Assembly (NCBI RefSeq): GCF_039555335.1
Contig: NC_092642.1
Span: 23,789,262 to 23,853,261, forward strand
Length of the DNA: 64,000 bases
Reading direction: 5' to 3'
Origin: Amphiura filiformis
Lineage: Eukaryota; Echinodermata; Ophiuroidea; Amphilepidida; Amphiuridae
Shown one piece after another: positions 11,503 through 24,500 of this stretch (position 1 is its first letter; each line of letters starts with the position of its first letter). A program made the translations under genes and the position numbers. The notes beneath the pieces are model-generated. The model did not search any database, had not been told where the DNA came from, and was given only the letters and a program-made list of their open reading frames with translations.

Positions 11503-12829
11503 GAGTTCTCAAAGCCATAATAGTTTGTTAATTATAGATTGTATAAATTTGAAGATTGTTATTTGACTGGAGAACATTTTATTCATTGTTACATGATTAT
11601 GTAATTATAATATTGAAGCTAGAACATTTATAGGTAAAATGATCATTTATAGATAAAATTAAGTTAGAAGAATACATGAGTTTAAATAGCAATTTTGTTG
11701 AATTCAAATTTTGATGTAAATAATTATAAAAAATAAAGCTCAGTTGAAGATACAAAATACATGGAAGTATAAAATAAAGACCTATTGCCATCAGTATCAA
11801 TCAATAAAATGATAATAATGTGAATTGAAAAAAACCTACTATGTTATGTATTTACTAGTTCCACATTCTTATAGACAATGAATTCCAAAGGACTAAAAAT
11901 GTCTCTTATATTAGTGTCAGTGCTTTTTAATGACATTGTTATACATAGTATTCTACCTTCAGCCATGCAAACAATATTAAATTTGCCAATATTATCAAGT
12001 CGCATTTTATTGTGTTTTAGAACAGCAGACCGAGCTAGCAGAACAAATTTCATCTATTTTTCCATGTCTCCCACCCACATTTATTATTTTGCCCAAATTG
12101 CAGCAAAATCCTGATCACCAGGGTACTATCATTGAGCATAAATTTGCTGCTTGGCATGGCAGACATGCAGCCATTGCTTGCGTGCATACGACACATTTGA
12201 ATGGTCGGCGTGCCTAAACATACACGACACGTCTCGTTTCAAATCTCAATAATGCTTTTGGTCATTCACTGGGTTTTTTCCTACTGCTACCTATGATAGA
12301 AACATCTACGATGTTCTATCAAGCACATAATGAACTCAAGATAAATGAGTCAAATATTGTAAAATTGTTTTTAAAAATGTGGCTTCTAACTGAAAATTCG
12401 TCAGGTTGTTCTTATCTTATCACAAGAACCACAGGCTCAATTTTGAAGATATTTCAGCATTTTATAAGTGATAATAAAATGACAAAATAGAATTTATCAA
12501 AGTAAAATGCTGATGATTGGCTGTGCATAAGCGATTCATTCTCCCAGGATTGTGTCGCAAATGAAGCTACTCTGTGGTTGATCTTGTCTGTAGTAGTAAT
12601 TCTTAGAAAAAGCCAATGATGGATATGTGTGTAATAATGAGATGATGTTACTGGCTGTAGGGATTGGAGTGTATTCTCTTTGTGTGTAGTTATTTCATTA
12701 TTTCACGGACTGGTTTAGTGGTTATTTTCGTAGGGGTTTTATTTTCGCAAAATTTTATGAATGTAGCCACAACCGTCAAGCGGCGAAGTATTTTTTTTTC
12801 AATTTTAATGTAAATTTTTATACAAAGTT

Positions 12830-12992
12830 GGGTGGGGAAAATTTTTTTTTACTCATCAGTGAGGCAAAATTTTTTTTTTTCGTCTCACTAGTGGGCAAAG
12901 TTGTTTTTTTTCCGTCTCACTAGTGGGCGAAGTTTTTTTTTTTTTTAAACTCCCATGCCCCCCCTGGAAATCTAATGGTGCGCCCCTAAGCA
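12830..12992. mobile_element. Related MITE, left end missing
   Basis: The right end is aatctaatggtgcgccccta, identical to the copy at 11502. Three tandem units based on ctcactagtgggcaaagttt precede it. The left inverted end is not present, and the sequence before it is 'ttgggtggggaaaatttt'. Confidence 0.78.
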
Positions 12993-13519
12993 GGGCTGGA
13001 TATACCATAGGGCTAGATGGACCCAGGCACAGACTGCAAGATAAGCCCCAAATTTGGGAGTATAGCTTGTTTGTAATTACAGGAAAGGGGGATTAGAAAG
13101 TAGGAAATTTGTGAAGCACTACATGTATTTTGGAATTACAAATAAACAGGGTGGTTGGGGTGGGATGGGGTCAAACCAAATATCAAAATTCTACTTTTAG
13201 TTATATTTTTAGAGATCCCCTGCAAAAGCTTTGCTCCCTCAATGGCGTGGCCCCTGGGAAAAATCTGGTGCTCCCCTTTTCCTTGCGACCAATTTAGGCA
13301 TGCAATTAATGCTATGGCACTCGCAATCACAAATGTGTAGGCAAGACCTGAACCTAATTTTTTGAGCATGCATACATGTAGATGTAGCAACAACATGAAA
13401 TTAACCATACATTTTGTATAATAATGAAATGAGAAAATGGCAAGTGATTTTGCTGGTCATTTGACTTCATTGTGTTGCATTTTACTCTAATCATTGACAT
13501 GATCCTATTAAAAGAGTTC

Positions 13520-14012
13520 ATCAGCTCTCCTTTCTCCATGTGGGTGTCGACTGCAAACGACTCTTCATATTTTCTTTACAAATTCAAAAATATCTGAATT
13601 GTGCATTTTCATGAACATATGTGACCGTACACCACGAATGAGCCGTAAATGTCCTCAATTGTATTCTGAGTTACAGTGTAAAATGGGCATGAAGGTCGTA
13701 TTCATAGGTACCTCAATTTGGTGCTACGTGTACCTCATTTAATGAGATACACGTAGCACCAAATTGAAATACCTATGAATATGACCTTCATGCCCATTTT
13801 ACACTGTAACTCAGAATACAATTGAGGACATTTACGGCTCATTCGTGGGTGTACGGTCACATATTTGGAATCAGCGTGTAAAATGCGTTAAAATGAGTAC
13901 AAACAAGCCTAGTATTGGTTCAGCTGTTCTTGAGATAGCTCTTGATATTTTGAAAAAATATCTCAATACTTTGCCAGCTCGCAGAGTATTAAAATAGCTC
14001 TGCCATTCAAGC
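13520..14012 (-). repeat. Interspersed repeat interrupted by a MITE
   Basis: Segments 13520-13616 and 13866-14012 match, in inverted orientation, 37565-37840. Shared landmarks are tgtgggtgtcgactgcaaac, 'ttcatgaacatat', 'ttggaatcagc', and 'ttgatattttgaaaaaatatct'. Type unknown. Confidence 0.65.
13617..13865. mobile_element. Near-perfect palindromic MITE (~249 bp)
   Basis: The two halves, starting atatgtgaccgtacaccacg and ending gtgggtgtacggtcacatat, pair almost without mismatch over about 118 bp, with centre near 13741. It interrupts a repeat whose uninterrupted relative lies inverted at 37565-37840. The empty site there reads catatttgg on the equivalent strand, so the target duplication is TA or ATAT. 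Confidence 0.9.
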
Positions 14013-15047
14013 ATTTTGCAATGTATGTGACTATTACTAGCAGTAGCCCATTCCTAGCAGTATTCATCATTCTCTTTCCCACATTTTCATCAGTTTAATT
14101 TATTCTCTATTTACTCACAGTGAATGGTCTGAAATGCCCATAGTGAAATAATGTGAAGTATAAGATGAAACTATTGAATTTCAAACGGAGGAATCAATAT
14201 CTCATTTAGCCTGAGTAAGGGCTCATTTAAGTTCACTTGAAAGACCATGGACTATCCAATTGAATGATGCTCCATTTACTATTATTCCCTTTATTATTGT
14301 CAGAGGGGATAAATTGATCTCTTGTATTTTATATAATACTCATAATCAATGGCAAATAACCCTGGACTAGCCCTTTTCCTAGCCAACCAAAAGTATGTGT
14401 GTGGGGGGGGCACCTCCATTTGAAATATTTGTGGAGGGGTAAGACTGAGAGAAAGGTGAACAAAAATTGGGGCTTTCGAGTGAGAGATGGACTTGAGATC
14501 CTAGTTTATAAGGGCATCAAGTACTGCTAAGTCAAAAACAAAAAGAGCCCCACCCCCACATACATGCGAGTCACAGTATTGAATTGCTAGCTCTAAATTG
14601 CTACAAATGGCTTTGTCACTAAAAGGTAGTAAAAGGTCATTTAGGGGTCATTTGGTGTCATTGTTAAATAATTAGGTATAATTGTTTCCAAATTAACATG
14701 AGACTTAGACAACCAAAATAGAGAAAGCAAAGCAGGAGAAGCCTGTGATCAATCGATCTCCTACACTGGAAGCGTAAACCTTCTTTCTGGACATCTGCAT
14801 CTTTGCGCTTATCCTCTTTAGCTGTAACCCCCACCTTTTCCCACCCATACCATAGCCTAAACCCACACCCTTCCCTAACCAAGAGCATCCTCCTCCTCTT
14901 CCTCTCCTCCTCTGTGGAGGAGGAGCAGGTGACCACAAGATATTTCCGTGCACAGCAATCTTCTGCAAGAGCAGCTATCTGTTCTGCCATAGGAACTTGA
15001 TACATGTACCTTGCGATTCTCCAATTCGGAAAACTCGTCACATCGCT
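14013..15047. other. Sequence directly before the first visible exon
   Basis: A pyrimidine-rich patch (14885-14915) and open frames on both strands near 14700-15060 show no known protein. The missing acidic N-terminal ZSWIM8 exon was looked for here and not found. Confidence 0.45.
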
Positions 15048-15389
15048 AATGTTGCACACAGGTGCATTTTTTGTTCTTTTTAATACTGTACTTCCACATG
15101 TGTAATGTTGAGATCACAGCTAAGACGGTTGAATACACATCCCATTTGAGGAAGTTGAGAAAGTCTACCCACTTGTACCAGGGGTGTGTAGATGTTAAAT
15201 GGAATAGCCTACTGCTATATGTTGTACACTCATTTATGTTCTTTTCCAGTACTTCCACTTGTTGATATCACAGCTTACACATTGAGCTAGTTGAGAAAGT
15301 CTACCCACCTGTACAAGGTGGGTGTGGATTTAAATGGAATTGCCCATTGCTAATGTTGTACACATTGTTTTTTTGTTGTTCTTTTTCAG
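15048..15389 (+). repeat. Two decayed tandem copies of the exon A acceptor and 5' part
   Basis: Three consecutive segments (15048-15213, 15214-15348 and 15349 onward) share the order: 'atgttg.acac', T-rich tract, 'cttccac.tgttga.atcacagct', 'gttgagaaagtctacccac.tgta'. The third is the true exon A. Copy 1 (core 15089-15181) has lost its AG and has a one-base deletion in the coding part. Copy 2 (15250-15317) keeps the AG at 15248-15249 and a good donor-like aag|gtgggt at 15317-15318 but carries an in-frame TAG. Between copies are short pieces resembling the end of the foldback MITE found elsewhere in the gene. Confidence 0.85.
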
Positions 15390-15534
15390 TTCTTCCACTT
15401 GTTGAGATCACAGCTAAGACAGTTGCATTACACATCCCATTTGAGGTGGTTGAGAAAGTCTACCCACCTGTACCAGAGAATCTACAGCTGCGTATTGCTT
15501 ATTGGAGTTTCCCAGAAAATGAAGAAGATATCAG
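15390..15534 (+). CDS. ZSWIM8: ZSWIM8 exon 'A': conserved N-terminal block
   Basis: Acceptor ctttttcag ends at 15389 and donor gtaata begins at 15535. The exon enters with two bases of a split codon and encodes LPLVEITAKTVALHIPFE followed by VVEKVYPPVPENLQLRIAYW and SFPENEEDI. This matches the block just after the acidic N-terminus in vertebrate ZSWIM8. An in-frame ATG at 15347 would read through the polypyrimidine tract, but the strong acceptor and the split codon argue that it is not the start. Two decayed copies of the exon's 5' part lie just upstream. Confidence 0.93.
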
Positions 15535-18500
15535 GTAATAAAACCATATATCGTAAATGTTATTTGCTGTGCATCATATATCATTATATGCAACAGTTTG
15601 ACTGCTTATGATGTTAAAAACTATTACCCCAGGGTAAACTGGATACTTGGGCAGGCCTACTATTTCCCCGGTGACCAGATGTCAAGGGAAAATAATAGAT
15701 CCACAGTCTCCATTTCATCATGGGGTAATTATTGTATCATTTCCCAAATAAGAGTTGTCAGTATTTATAACATTTGAAACTCAATTGATAAACAAAATCA
15801 GTCATATTATGCAGAATATTTTACAGCATGAGATGTAGAGAATCTACCAATCAAATGACGGAAATAATAATGGGTACAAATGTAGGAAAAACCTCCAATA
15901 TGACTGCAAACAGGTTTCATAGGTTTTACTTTAAACATGTTCAGGGGCCAAAGACACATTTCCTGCCCATGGGCGTAATAAGTTTTTAGCCTAAGGGGGA
16001 ATAGAAATTGTAACAACTACCGAATTCTGCATGGGTGTGGTATGAATTCATCTCAACAATTTCACCATTTTATTCTTTGTTCTTTGTTCAGATTGTATTC
16101 CTGTTTGGCTAATGGCAGTCCAGATGAATTCCAGAAGGGAGAACACATGGTCAAGAGTAAGGCTGTCAAAGAAGTCTTGCAAATTGGTAAGATATTTTCA
16201 GGGAGTTATTGAAGTATGGGAGTCGACAGCCGTCTGAGCAATTGAGTCTGTTAAAATTAGCCATTATAAGCTATCTGGAGTCATGTAATTGAAACACAAC
16301 ATGGATGTGTATGTTGCAATTGACAGCTGGCAACATGCATTGTATGTAATACTGGGCTTATTGGATGCATTCAGGCATGCTATCAAGGCAATGGTCGCCA
16401 ACACCCAAATGGCATCCGACAAGAGTGATTGAGTACAAATTTGCGATACACATTGTTTTGTTTCCAGGCTCTGTAAAACATTGACCAGCTAAATTTTGGA
16501 GTCTTATGGGTTTTTTTTTGTGGCCAGTAGGAATTTCTTATTAAATGTGTGGAAACAGACAGGGCTCAAAATAAACCAGGAGCCATCACGGAAAGTGAGA
16601 GAATACACCTGAATGCTAGTGGGCTATTCCAGTTGCAATCCATACATGCTATATGGAAGAAATGACCTTAATCTTCCACACAGTGTGAATTTCATTTCAA
16701 ATGGGCTTCATTGAATGGGTGACTCCGTATGAGATTTACACCTACTGTGTAGAAGATTAAGGTAATGTATTCCATAGGGGTTTATGGATTTCAACTGGAA
16801 TAGCCCATTAATTGAACTTCAAATTGCACATTCAACTGTCTTAGCTCAGGCTTATGCAAAATTGCCACTGGTTCTAAAATAAAGATCTATGGACAAAACA
16901 AGATATTTGAAATGGGCTAATAAAATCCATTTACCCCTCACCCCCCCACACCTCGATACCCCTATGGAAGACATGACCATAATCTCTTACACAAGGGTGT
17001 AGATTTCAAATGGAGTCACCCATTCAGGTAACCATATTTGAAATTCACAATGTTGTGAAAGATTATTAAAGGTCATGTCTGCCATAGCTGCAATGCATGT
17101 ATTTTAACTGGAACAGCCAGATGCTCATACATGTATTAAAGGCCATTTTCATTGACCAGGCAAACATCAAGCACATGGCTTTGGGTAACAACTCACCACA
17201 AAAGCAATCAATTCTAATGATTACAAATAAAGTGTTAACACATTGACAAACCACAAGGTTATAGAGTTACTACATAAACTACAGTCACAGATTCCTTCTA
17301 GCTAAAGTCTCTGCCTTTGCATTGACTTATAAAGCTGTGATGATATGAAACATTGATGGTTAAGGGTCTGTTTAATTCAAAGCAAGCTCTAATTATGCGG
17401 GAAATTATAAAAGAAAAAAATCTTCACTACTGAAAATGTTGACTTGCCAAAAAATAAAAAAGCTGTATAAAACCCAACTTGTAAATATGCCCTTGTGAAA
17501 TTGTTCCTTGGATATAAGGTGAAGGTAGTGTTGGCCTCTGAAAGTATTTAGTGACTCATGCTTAAGTAGGTTAGGTACTCACAGAGTTTGGAAAATTTAT
17601 GGAATTTGTTTAAATATGACAAAAAAATGGAATTTTGACATTGGTCATGGAGAAATTTTTGGGGAAAATCAATGGTTATAACTTGAAAATGAAATAATGT
17701 TTTATTCTGGGCATGGAAAATGCAAATGCAAACTTCTAGTTGAAATCCATACACCCCCTATGGAAGATATGACCTTAAGCTTCCACACAGGGGGTGTGAC
17801 TTTCAAATGGGGTTTTCTGAATGAGTGACTCCATTTGAAATCCACACCCCTCTCTTGGGATTTAAAGGTCTTAGTCTTCCATTGGGGGTATATGGATTTC
17901 AACTGTGATAGCCAAATATGAGGGAAGAAAAGGTGTAAGTACAATTATTAGAGAGGCAATGGTGACCTTTTGGTGGTCAATTGTATGTAGGCGTATGTTG
18001 TCTTTGCTGTCTGCCGGTCAGAAATATTGTGATTTTATAGCAGTCAAATTAGCTCATATTTGATAAGGTGTTCGACTATGGTATGAGAGGTTGTGGGTTC
18101 AAACCCTGGCAGTGGTTTATTAAGCTCTCATGGCAAACTTGATGAGTACTTAAGCTTGAAATTCCCCTGCTAATTCCTGCTAATTGTCACGTTATTATCC
18201 TTACGAAACGTAGGGAGCTGATCCTGTACAGTGTGCTGAGGCTTGTGGATCAATGTCTAGGTGTTGTGTCTGCGCGTAGCTTACTCTAAATCATTGCGCC
18301 TTTTTCTAAATTAAAATCCCTGGGAACCCTGGCAGAAATGTTCATATGTTTTACATGTTTTGTGCTTCATCTTTGATTTTGTAGGGTAATTTATTTTATA
18401 AAATTATGAACTTTTATAAGGTTACGATTGAAAATAATTTGATGTTCTTTAATATTTGTTACTTAAACTGACTTATTTTTGGCATAGAAACACAAACACC

Positions 18501-21500
18501 TGCAACTTCCCAATGAGCACATGTCCTTCCTAAGTTCATACATCCATGTGTTGTGTATTTCAAATTTGATTTTGTGTTCAAGGTTTCTCAAGGTAGACCT
18601 TTGCAATATATGCTATATTTAGCAACAAGGACATCACTGAAAATAATAATATTATAATGAAAATTAACATCCCTACCATGTTAAGATACTGTAGAGTCAA
18701 TTAAACTTAATTAGGTTCCATCAAAGGTAGACAATCGCCACATACTCAAGATGGAACATGAAATTTTGAGTTAAAGGAACACTCCGGCAATTACAACATT
18801 ATGCCTTATATGTTCGAAAAATGATTCTATTACCAAATTAAACTTCTAGATACAACTTTATATGACTTGCAGTGTAAAAAATATAATAGAGTGAAATTTC
18901 TTCATGTATTGGTCTATTTTTTGTTCTTTGCCTATTTTACAGGATTCCACCTCAGTGGTACCGTGGTTCCGACCCAAGCGATGACCCAGCAAGGCACCTT
19001 CAATGTCGCCATTACGTTTGACCGACGACGAATCTCTACATGTAGTTGTACCTGCAGTTCACTTAGCAAGTGGTGTTGCCATGTGGTGGCGCTGTGTCTC
19101 TATCGTATTCACTATCCTAACTTGGTATGCTTGAGGGCGCCGGTGTCTGAATCACTTTCCAGGCTGCATCGAGATCAGTTACAAAAGTTTGCGCAGTATC
19201 TGATCAGTGAACTTCCTAGACAGGTAGGTACTGCCAGAAACAAGGGGGTGGGGTGCCCTTTGAGTATAAAGTGCTGCCCATCAGGTGTTAGCTGTCCACC
19301 TGTCATTATGGAAAGCAGTTTGTGCCTGGGACCGCCAAAATGAATGCCTTTGTCACTAAATTCTAAAATTAATACTTGAATAAGTTCTGTGAACTCAAAA
19401 CAAAACTAGACTAATAAATTAAGGCTATAGCAAACTGTTTGAAGTGACTAAACCTATAGAATGGGCAGATAGGTCTGGTTTGTGTTTTCAGGGTTAAAAT
19501 TTGGACACTTGGTCAAATCCTAGCTTAAGACCTTGATACCTACATGCTTGTTAGTCAACTCGCACAACAGACCCTAATGGCATAACTGATATTGTGCTAC
19601 CCTAAATGGCATAACTGCAAACATTTAATATCGTAAATTGTGTGAACCTAAATGACTAAGCTTCAGCTTGGGTGGTTAAGGTTATAAACGAGAACGTAAG
19701 TGTCAGTATAGCCAAAAAGGGAGCCCTATAAATTGGCAAAAACATAAACTAAGCTGAATGAATGTGTTCAAAATAAGACCTCTCTTTATACAGGCAATTA
19801 TTTTGGCTGATTTTCTCGCACCTTTCTGACATCCAGATATTTCTGTTTGCTATTGTACAGATTCTTCCAACAGCTCAACGCCTCCTTGATGAGCTACTCT
19901 CTTCCCAAGCCAGCGCTATCAACACAGTGTGTGGAGCACCTGATCCTACAGCAGGACCATCTGCTACGGAACAGACCAGATGGTTTCTAGATGAGAACAT
20001 CCTCCATGAGAACATCAAGAAGACACTGATTAGGTTTACTGGTCCTTCTCCTATAGTATTTAGGTAAGCATCATTTTATTGGACTAGGCCTAACCAGACA
20101 AAGCACATGAATAGATTTTTAGATGATTCCATATAAAATAATTATTTCACTAACAATACCATCAGCAAATTGGATAAAACAAAAACGGAGCTGAACACTT
20201 AGGCTATACTGTGCTATTAATAAAAATTTGTGACAACCTACAACTTTGAGTATAAATCTTACAAATTATAAAATATTAAATTTCAATGTTTTACATCAGT
20301 AACATGTACTAGGCCTTCAAAAATTGTAGTTTTAGGCAATTTATCAGTTGCTGAAAACTTCTAAACAAGAATTTGGGTAAATTTTTTACCAAATTTTTTA
20401 CTCAAAATCAATATAACGGACATTAGACTCATTTCCCTTGACCACATCACATATTGGCAGATATGATTTGTAAGAATTCATGTAAATGAATATGAAGGAA
20501 GAAAAGACTAGCCTATCATATATATGCTACCATTTTCTCCACAGCGACGTCAACTCCCTATACCTATCATCAAGCGCACCTCAGGCAGCAGCAGAATGGA
20601 CTAATCTATTGAGGCCTCTGAGGGGGAGAGAACCAGAAGGTGTGTGGAACCTGCTGTCCATTGTCAGAGAGATGTATAGGAGGAGAGACACCAATGCCAT
20701 ATCATTACTCAAGATTCTCACAGAAGAATGTATCATGTGTGATCAGGTTAGTGTTACCAAACTCACACTTTTGGTAGCCCCATTGGACGACTATTTGACC
20801 CTTTTTGACAATTTGCTGTCCCATAGAAACAAATGGTTGACAAAGAAATTGGGCAACTTTTTCAGATTGACTCACACAACTTTCAGTAGGTTCCTGCCCC
20901 ATATAACATTGATCTGAAGGAAATTTATCAAGGAGTTGAGGGATGGCTTCAAAATTTGACCACCTGGCAGAACTGGCAATTAGGCCTGGTTCCTATTGTT
21001 GGAGAATATAGAACATGGGTAAAGCGCTGGTTCTGGTATGGCGCAGATGAGTGGTTGGGTTGTGAAACCTTACGACCAAAAGTTGTCTGTTTTTTTTGCA
21101 CATTTCTTAAGAACCAATTTTGAGCTAAGTTTAACTAAGCAAATTCTTCAAAATCTTTACAATAATTAAAGCCAGTGACTTTTGTTGGGAAGAAAATCAT
21201 TACATCTACCAGAAAGAAAATTATACCAGTGTTCCTGTAAGCCACAATGTAACATATGTTTTTGTGATGTTTGCTCTCGCAGATTGTGATCTGGTGGTTC
21301 AATACACGGACATCGGCTTTACACTCTCACCATGGCAATCATGGTCACCGTGCCAACAGCAACAGCCGTACTATGGCAGCCCAGCATGCATGTGCCAGTA
21401 TGCTTGATGAAGTAGTAACCTTATGGTGACTCGCTGCTTTAGATCCGGCCATCTCTCCACACGAACAAGATGAAATCGAAGCTGAACTTCGAAAATGGCA

Positions 21501-24500
21501 CTTGGCTGTGATCGACAAAGTGCGGAAGGGGAGGGGGTCGAACTATGGAGCAGGAGGGGGTGGTGGGGGTAATAGTGTCCGGAAAGTTGATGTTGAAATC
21601 TTTGCAGGGTTTAAACCGGGCATCGAGGCTTGCATGATGGACTGGCTGGATTTCCCCATAGAGGGCGTAACATATTCCGATCAGAAAAAGTCTACGGAAA
21701 GCATAATTGGTGCCACACCTGTGAGAACACCATCAATGAAAGCAGCAGGTGCCATCCCTAAGGCTGTCAGTGTTGCTGGTTGTTCCAGCTCTCCCACAGT
21801 CTGTGAAGTGGCTGAGTGCAGTTCAACCAGTGCTAGCTGCAAACCAACAACAGACTCCAAACTTAGTGTTGAAACTAACGAGGCTGATGATGATGATGGT
21901 GTTCAACAAACGTCATCATTGATATACCAGAAAGAGGACAGCTCTGATAATTCTAGGACTAAAGATTCTAGTAGCGAAAAACTGCATAGGTTAAGCTCTT
22001 CGGAATCAATTAGCTCAGGAACAGACGGTCATGACCTACAGAGGTCAGAGGGCACCAGTAGGTCAGAGGACACAGATTCAGATGATATTCAAGGAGAGCA
22101 AGGAAGTGGTAAACTGCCAGTAGCAGTGGGTGAAGAAGGTGATGAGCCGGAAGCTCCTGCTGCTGCTGGATCCTCTTCTGGTAGCAAATGCGAGGCTGGT
22201 AAAACTGATGGTAAAGTTACAGATGGTAAACCTGGCGGAAAACGTAAGGTCAAAACTAAACATTTACTGGAACGTGCTGATTCAGACTCGGCCGACAACG
22301 AAGCAGGACCTACCGGTCGGCCAGCTGAAGCAGACTCGGATTCATCCAATGACGCAGCACCTCGAGCTGCCGTTGTTGTTGAGGGTGCAAAAGCTAAACC
22401 GCAGAATGAATCGCAGCCGTCCAGTGATGAGTATCAGGTGTATTTTTATGATACCAAGGCTAAATTACCGGAGCATAATCAGAAGAAGAGAAGTGATGTG
22501 CCCAATCCATTTGCAGGGATCAAGAGAATGGAGGACAGGATAGAGGTGAGAGCGACATTTTTTTATTTCCATGACATCTTAATAAAGGGTAGCCATTAAT
22601 GAATGCCAAAGCATTCACCCTTAGCCAACTTGCTGCCAAAACGAGGTTCTCCCTGCGACGATTGCGCAATTTTTTTGTTTCTTTTGCTTTTCTAGCAACA
22701 CAACAGAAGACTTTTGCAAAGCGTAAGCACTTGACAGGCGTACGTACACACAGAGGCTACACAGCAGGCACTTTGCGGGTAGAACCTTGTTTTGAGATGA
22801 CTGTGGGATTGGCGAATTCTGAATGTAATGTACAGATGTTACCAATTAATTTGATTTCCCCATGCCAAGACCCCAGCAAGTTGCCACCGCCAGGAATTGA
22901 ACTCTGGATGTCAGGCACCAAAGTCAAGTACCCAAAGCCAAGCTCGGCTGCTATGCAGTTAGATTGACTATTTCAAAGAATTTATGAATGAGATGCATAG
23001 TCTATCTGCCATTAGACAATTGCCCATCATCTGTAGAGGAGAAATTAGAGGTTTAAAATAACTGTGCATCGGTTATTTGGAGGGCATTATGAAAAATCTA
23101 AACATTTTGCCTTTGCAACACAATGCCCGACATATTACCGATGCAAAGTTATTAACCTCATTCATAACCGTCACTTTCATCTTTTCACTTCACAAAATAA
23201 CACACAATTTTCCTCAAAAAATAAACAATTTTTACGTTTTGCCTTTCCAAAAATCGATCGGGCTAAAAACAGGATGACCAATAACAAAAGTGTGAATCAC
23301 AATCTGTGCAAATATGGTAGCGTGCAATCCAATTATGGCGACCGGCGCTCTTGCAATTTGTTTGATGACGGCACGCGCAGAGGTTACTAATATTTACGCC
23401 GACGACGTTGAGGTCCACTGTTGTTTATTAGTAACCGCGTTCAGCGTTTGCGTTATGACAATTAAACAAATAAAATGATTGGATAGCATGTATTGCGTAT
23501 ATTAATGAGGTTATGAATATATTGCAACATTGTGCACACACTTTTACATAATTAGGGGCCTATATGGCCAAATTGATGATTGCTTTACTTAACAAGAATA
23601 AATTAAATAATTTCAATCTCTTCCACAGATCATGTTTTCACGAGCCGAAGCTTTACATGCCCATGGCTATACCAAGCATGCATGCCAGCTAGCTATCCAA
23701 CTTGCTGAAGAGATGTTAGCCAACCCACCGGCTCTTGACGTCCCACCAGCACAGAATCTTTCTAACCGGGTAAGTCGGAGAAAAATAAACATGCATGACA
23801 TGGACATCAAGGGCTCCACGTCCATAGATGGGAGTATGATATTATATGTGATCAGATTTGGATTGACAAATCTAGGACTGTTCAGTGTTGTGGTTCTCAA
23901 GAGTTGTATAAACAAGTCGAGTCATTTCATGGGCGAGTTGAGTCATTTCTAGCAATATCTCGAGTCAAGTCAAATGACTTGAGTCACTGTACAATCAATA
24001 TGGGGAAATTTAAGAAATCCGAGTTGAGTCATTTGACTTGTGAAAAGTCAAGTTTCGTCATGACTCCTTAGTTGGGTGATCTAGAGCAATTCCGTGACCG
24101 TGGAGAGCGAAGGTTCGTTTTTCAGTGGATTTGTCTTCTATGAAGGTTAATTAAAAAATTTAGCGGGGTGCCCTCGCGAAACTGTGGGCGGAATCCGTGG
24201 GAGCCGAAAATCCAAAATGGCCGCCATCGGCCATTTTAAAAATTATTTTTTCAATGGTTTGGCCTACAATGCTGTTCAGTATATGTTTTCTGAGGTTTTT
24301 TGGGTCGAGGAATTCATATCTGATGTCTATTTTATGATATTGCCAACTTTTGACCTTCAAATCCAAGATGGCCGCCGATTTTCAGCTCAGAAAGGTCCAA
24401 TTTTTACATTTGTCGTAGAGCCTTCATAATAGGCTCTAATTAAAGTTCTCCTCATGCTGAGTTGAGTGATTGACTCTACAAACTACCAGTAATAATGATT

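Noticed and set aside
14664..15059. 131-codon minus-strand open frame before the first exon
   Set aside because: Low-complexity Arg/Gly content from a pyrimidine-rich patch; no protein similarity recognised.
15347..15389. In-frame ATG at 15347 as the ZSWIM8 start
   Set aside because: The frame passes through a polypyrimidine tract and consensus acceptor; the conserved protein begins with a split codon at 15390, and vertebrate orthologues have more residues upstream.
22130..22543. 137-codon plus-strand and opposite minus-strand frames in exon F
   Set aside because: Shadows of the low-complexity acidic ZSWIM8 region.
22599..22967. 122-codon plus-strand open frame after exon F
   Set aside because: No resemblance to ZSWIM8 or another protein; it overlaps a tRNA-like SINE head and lies in an intron.
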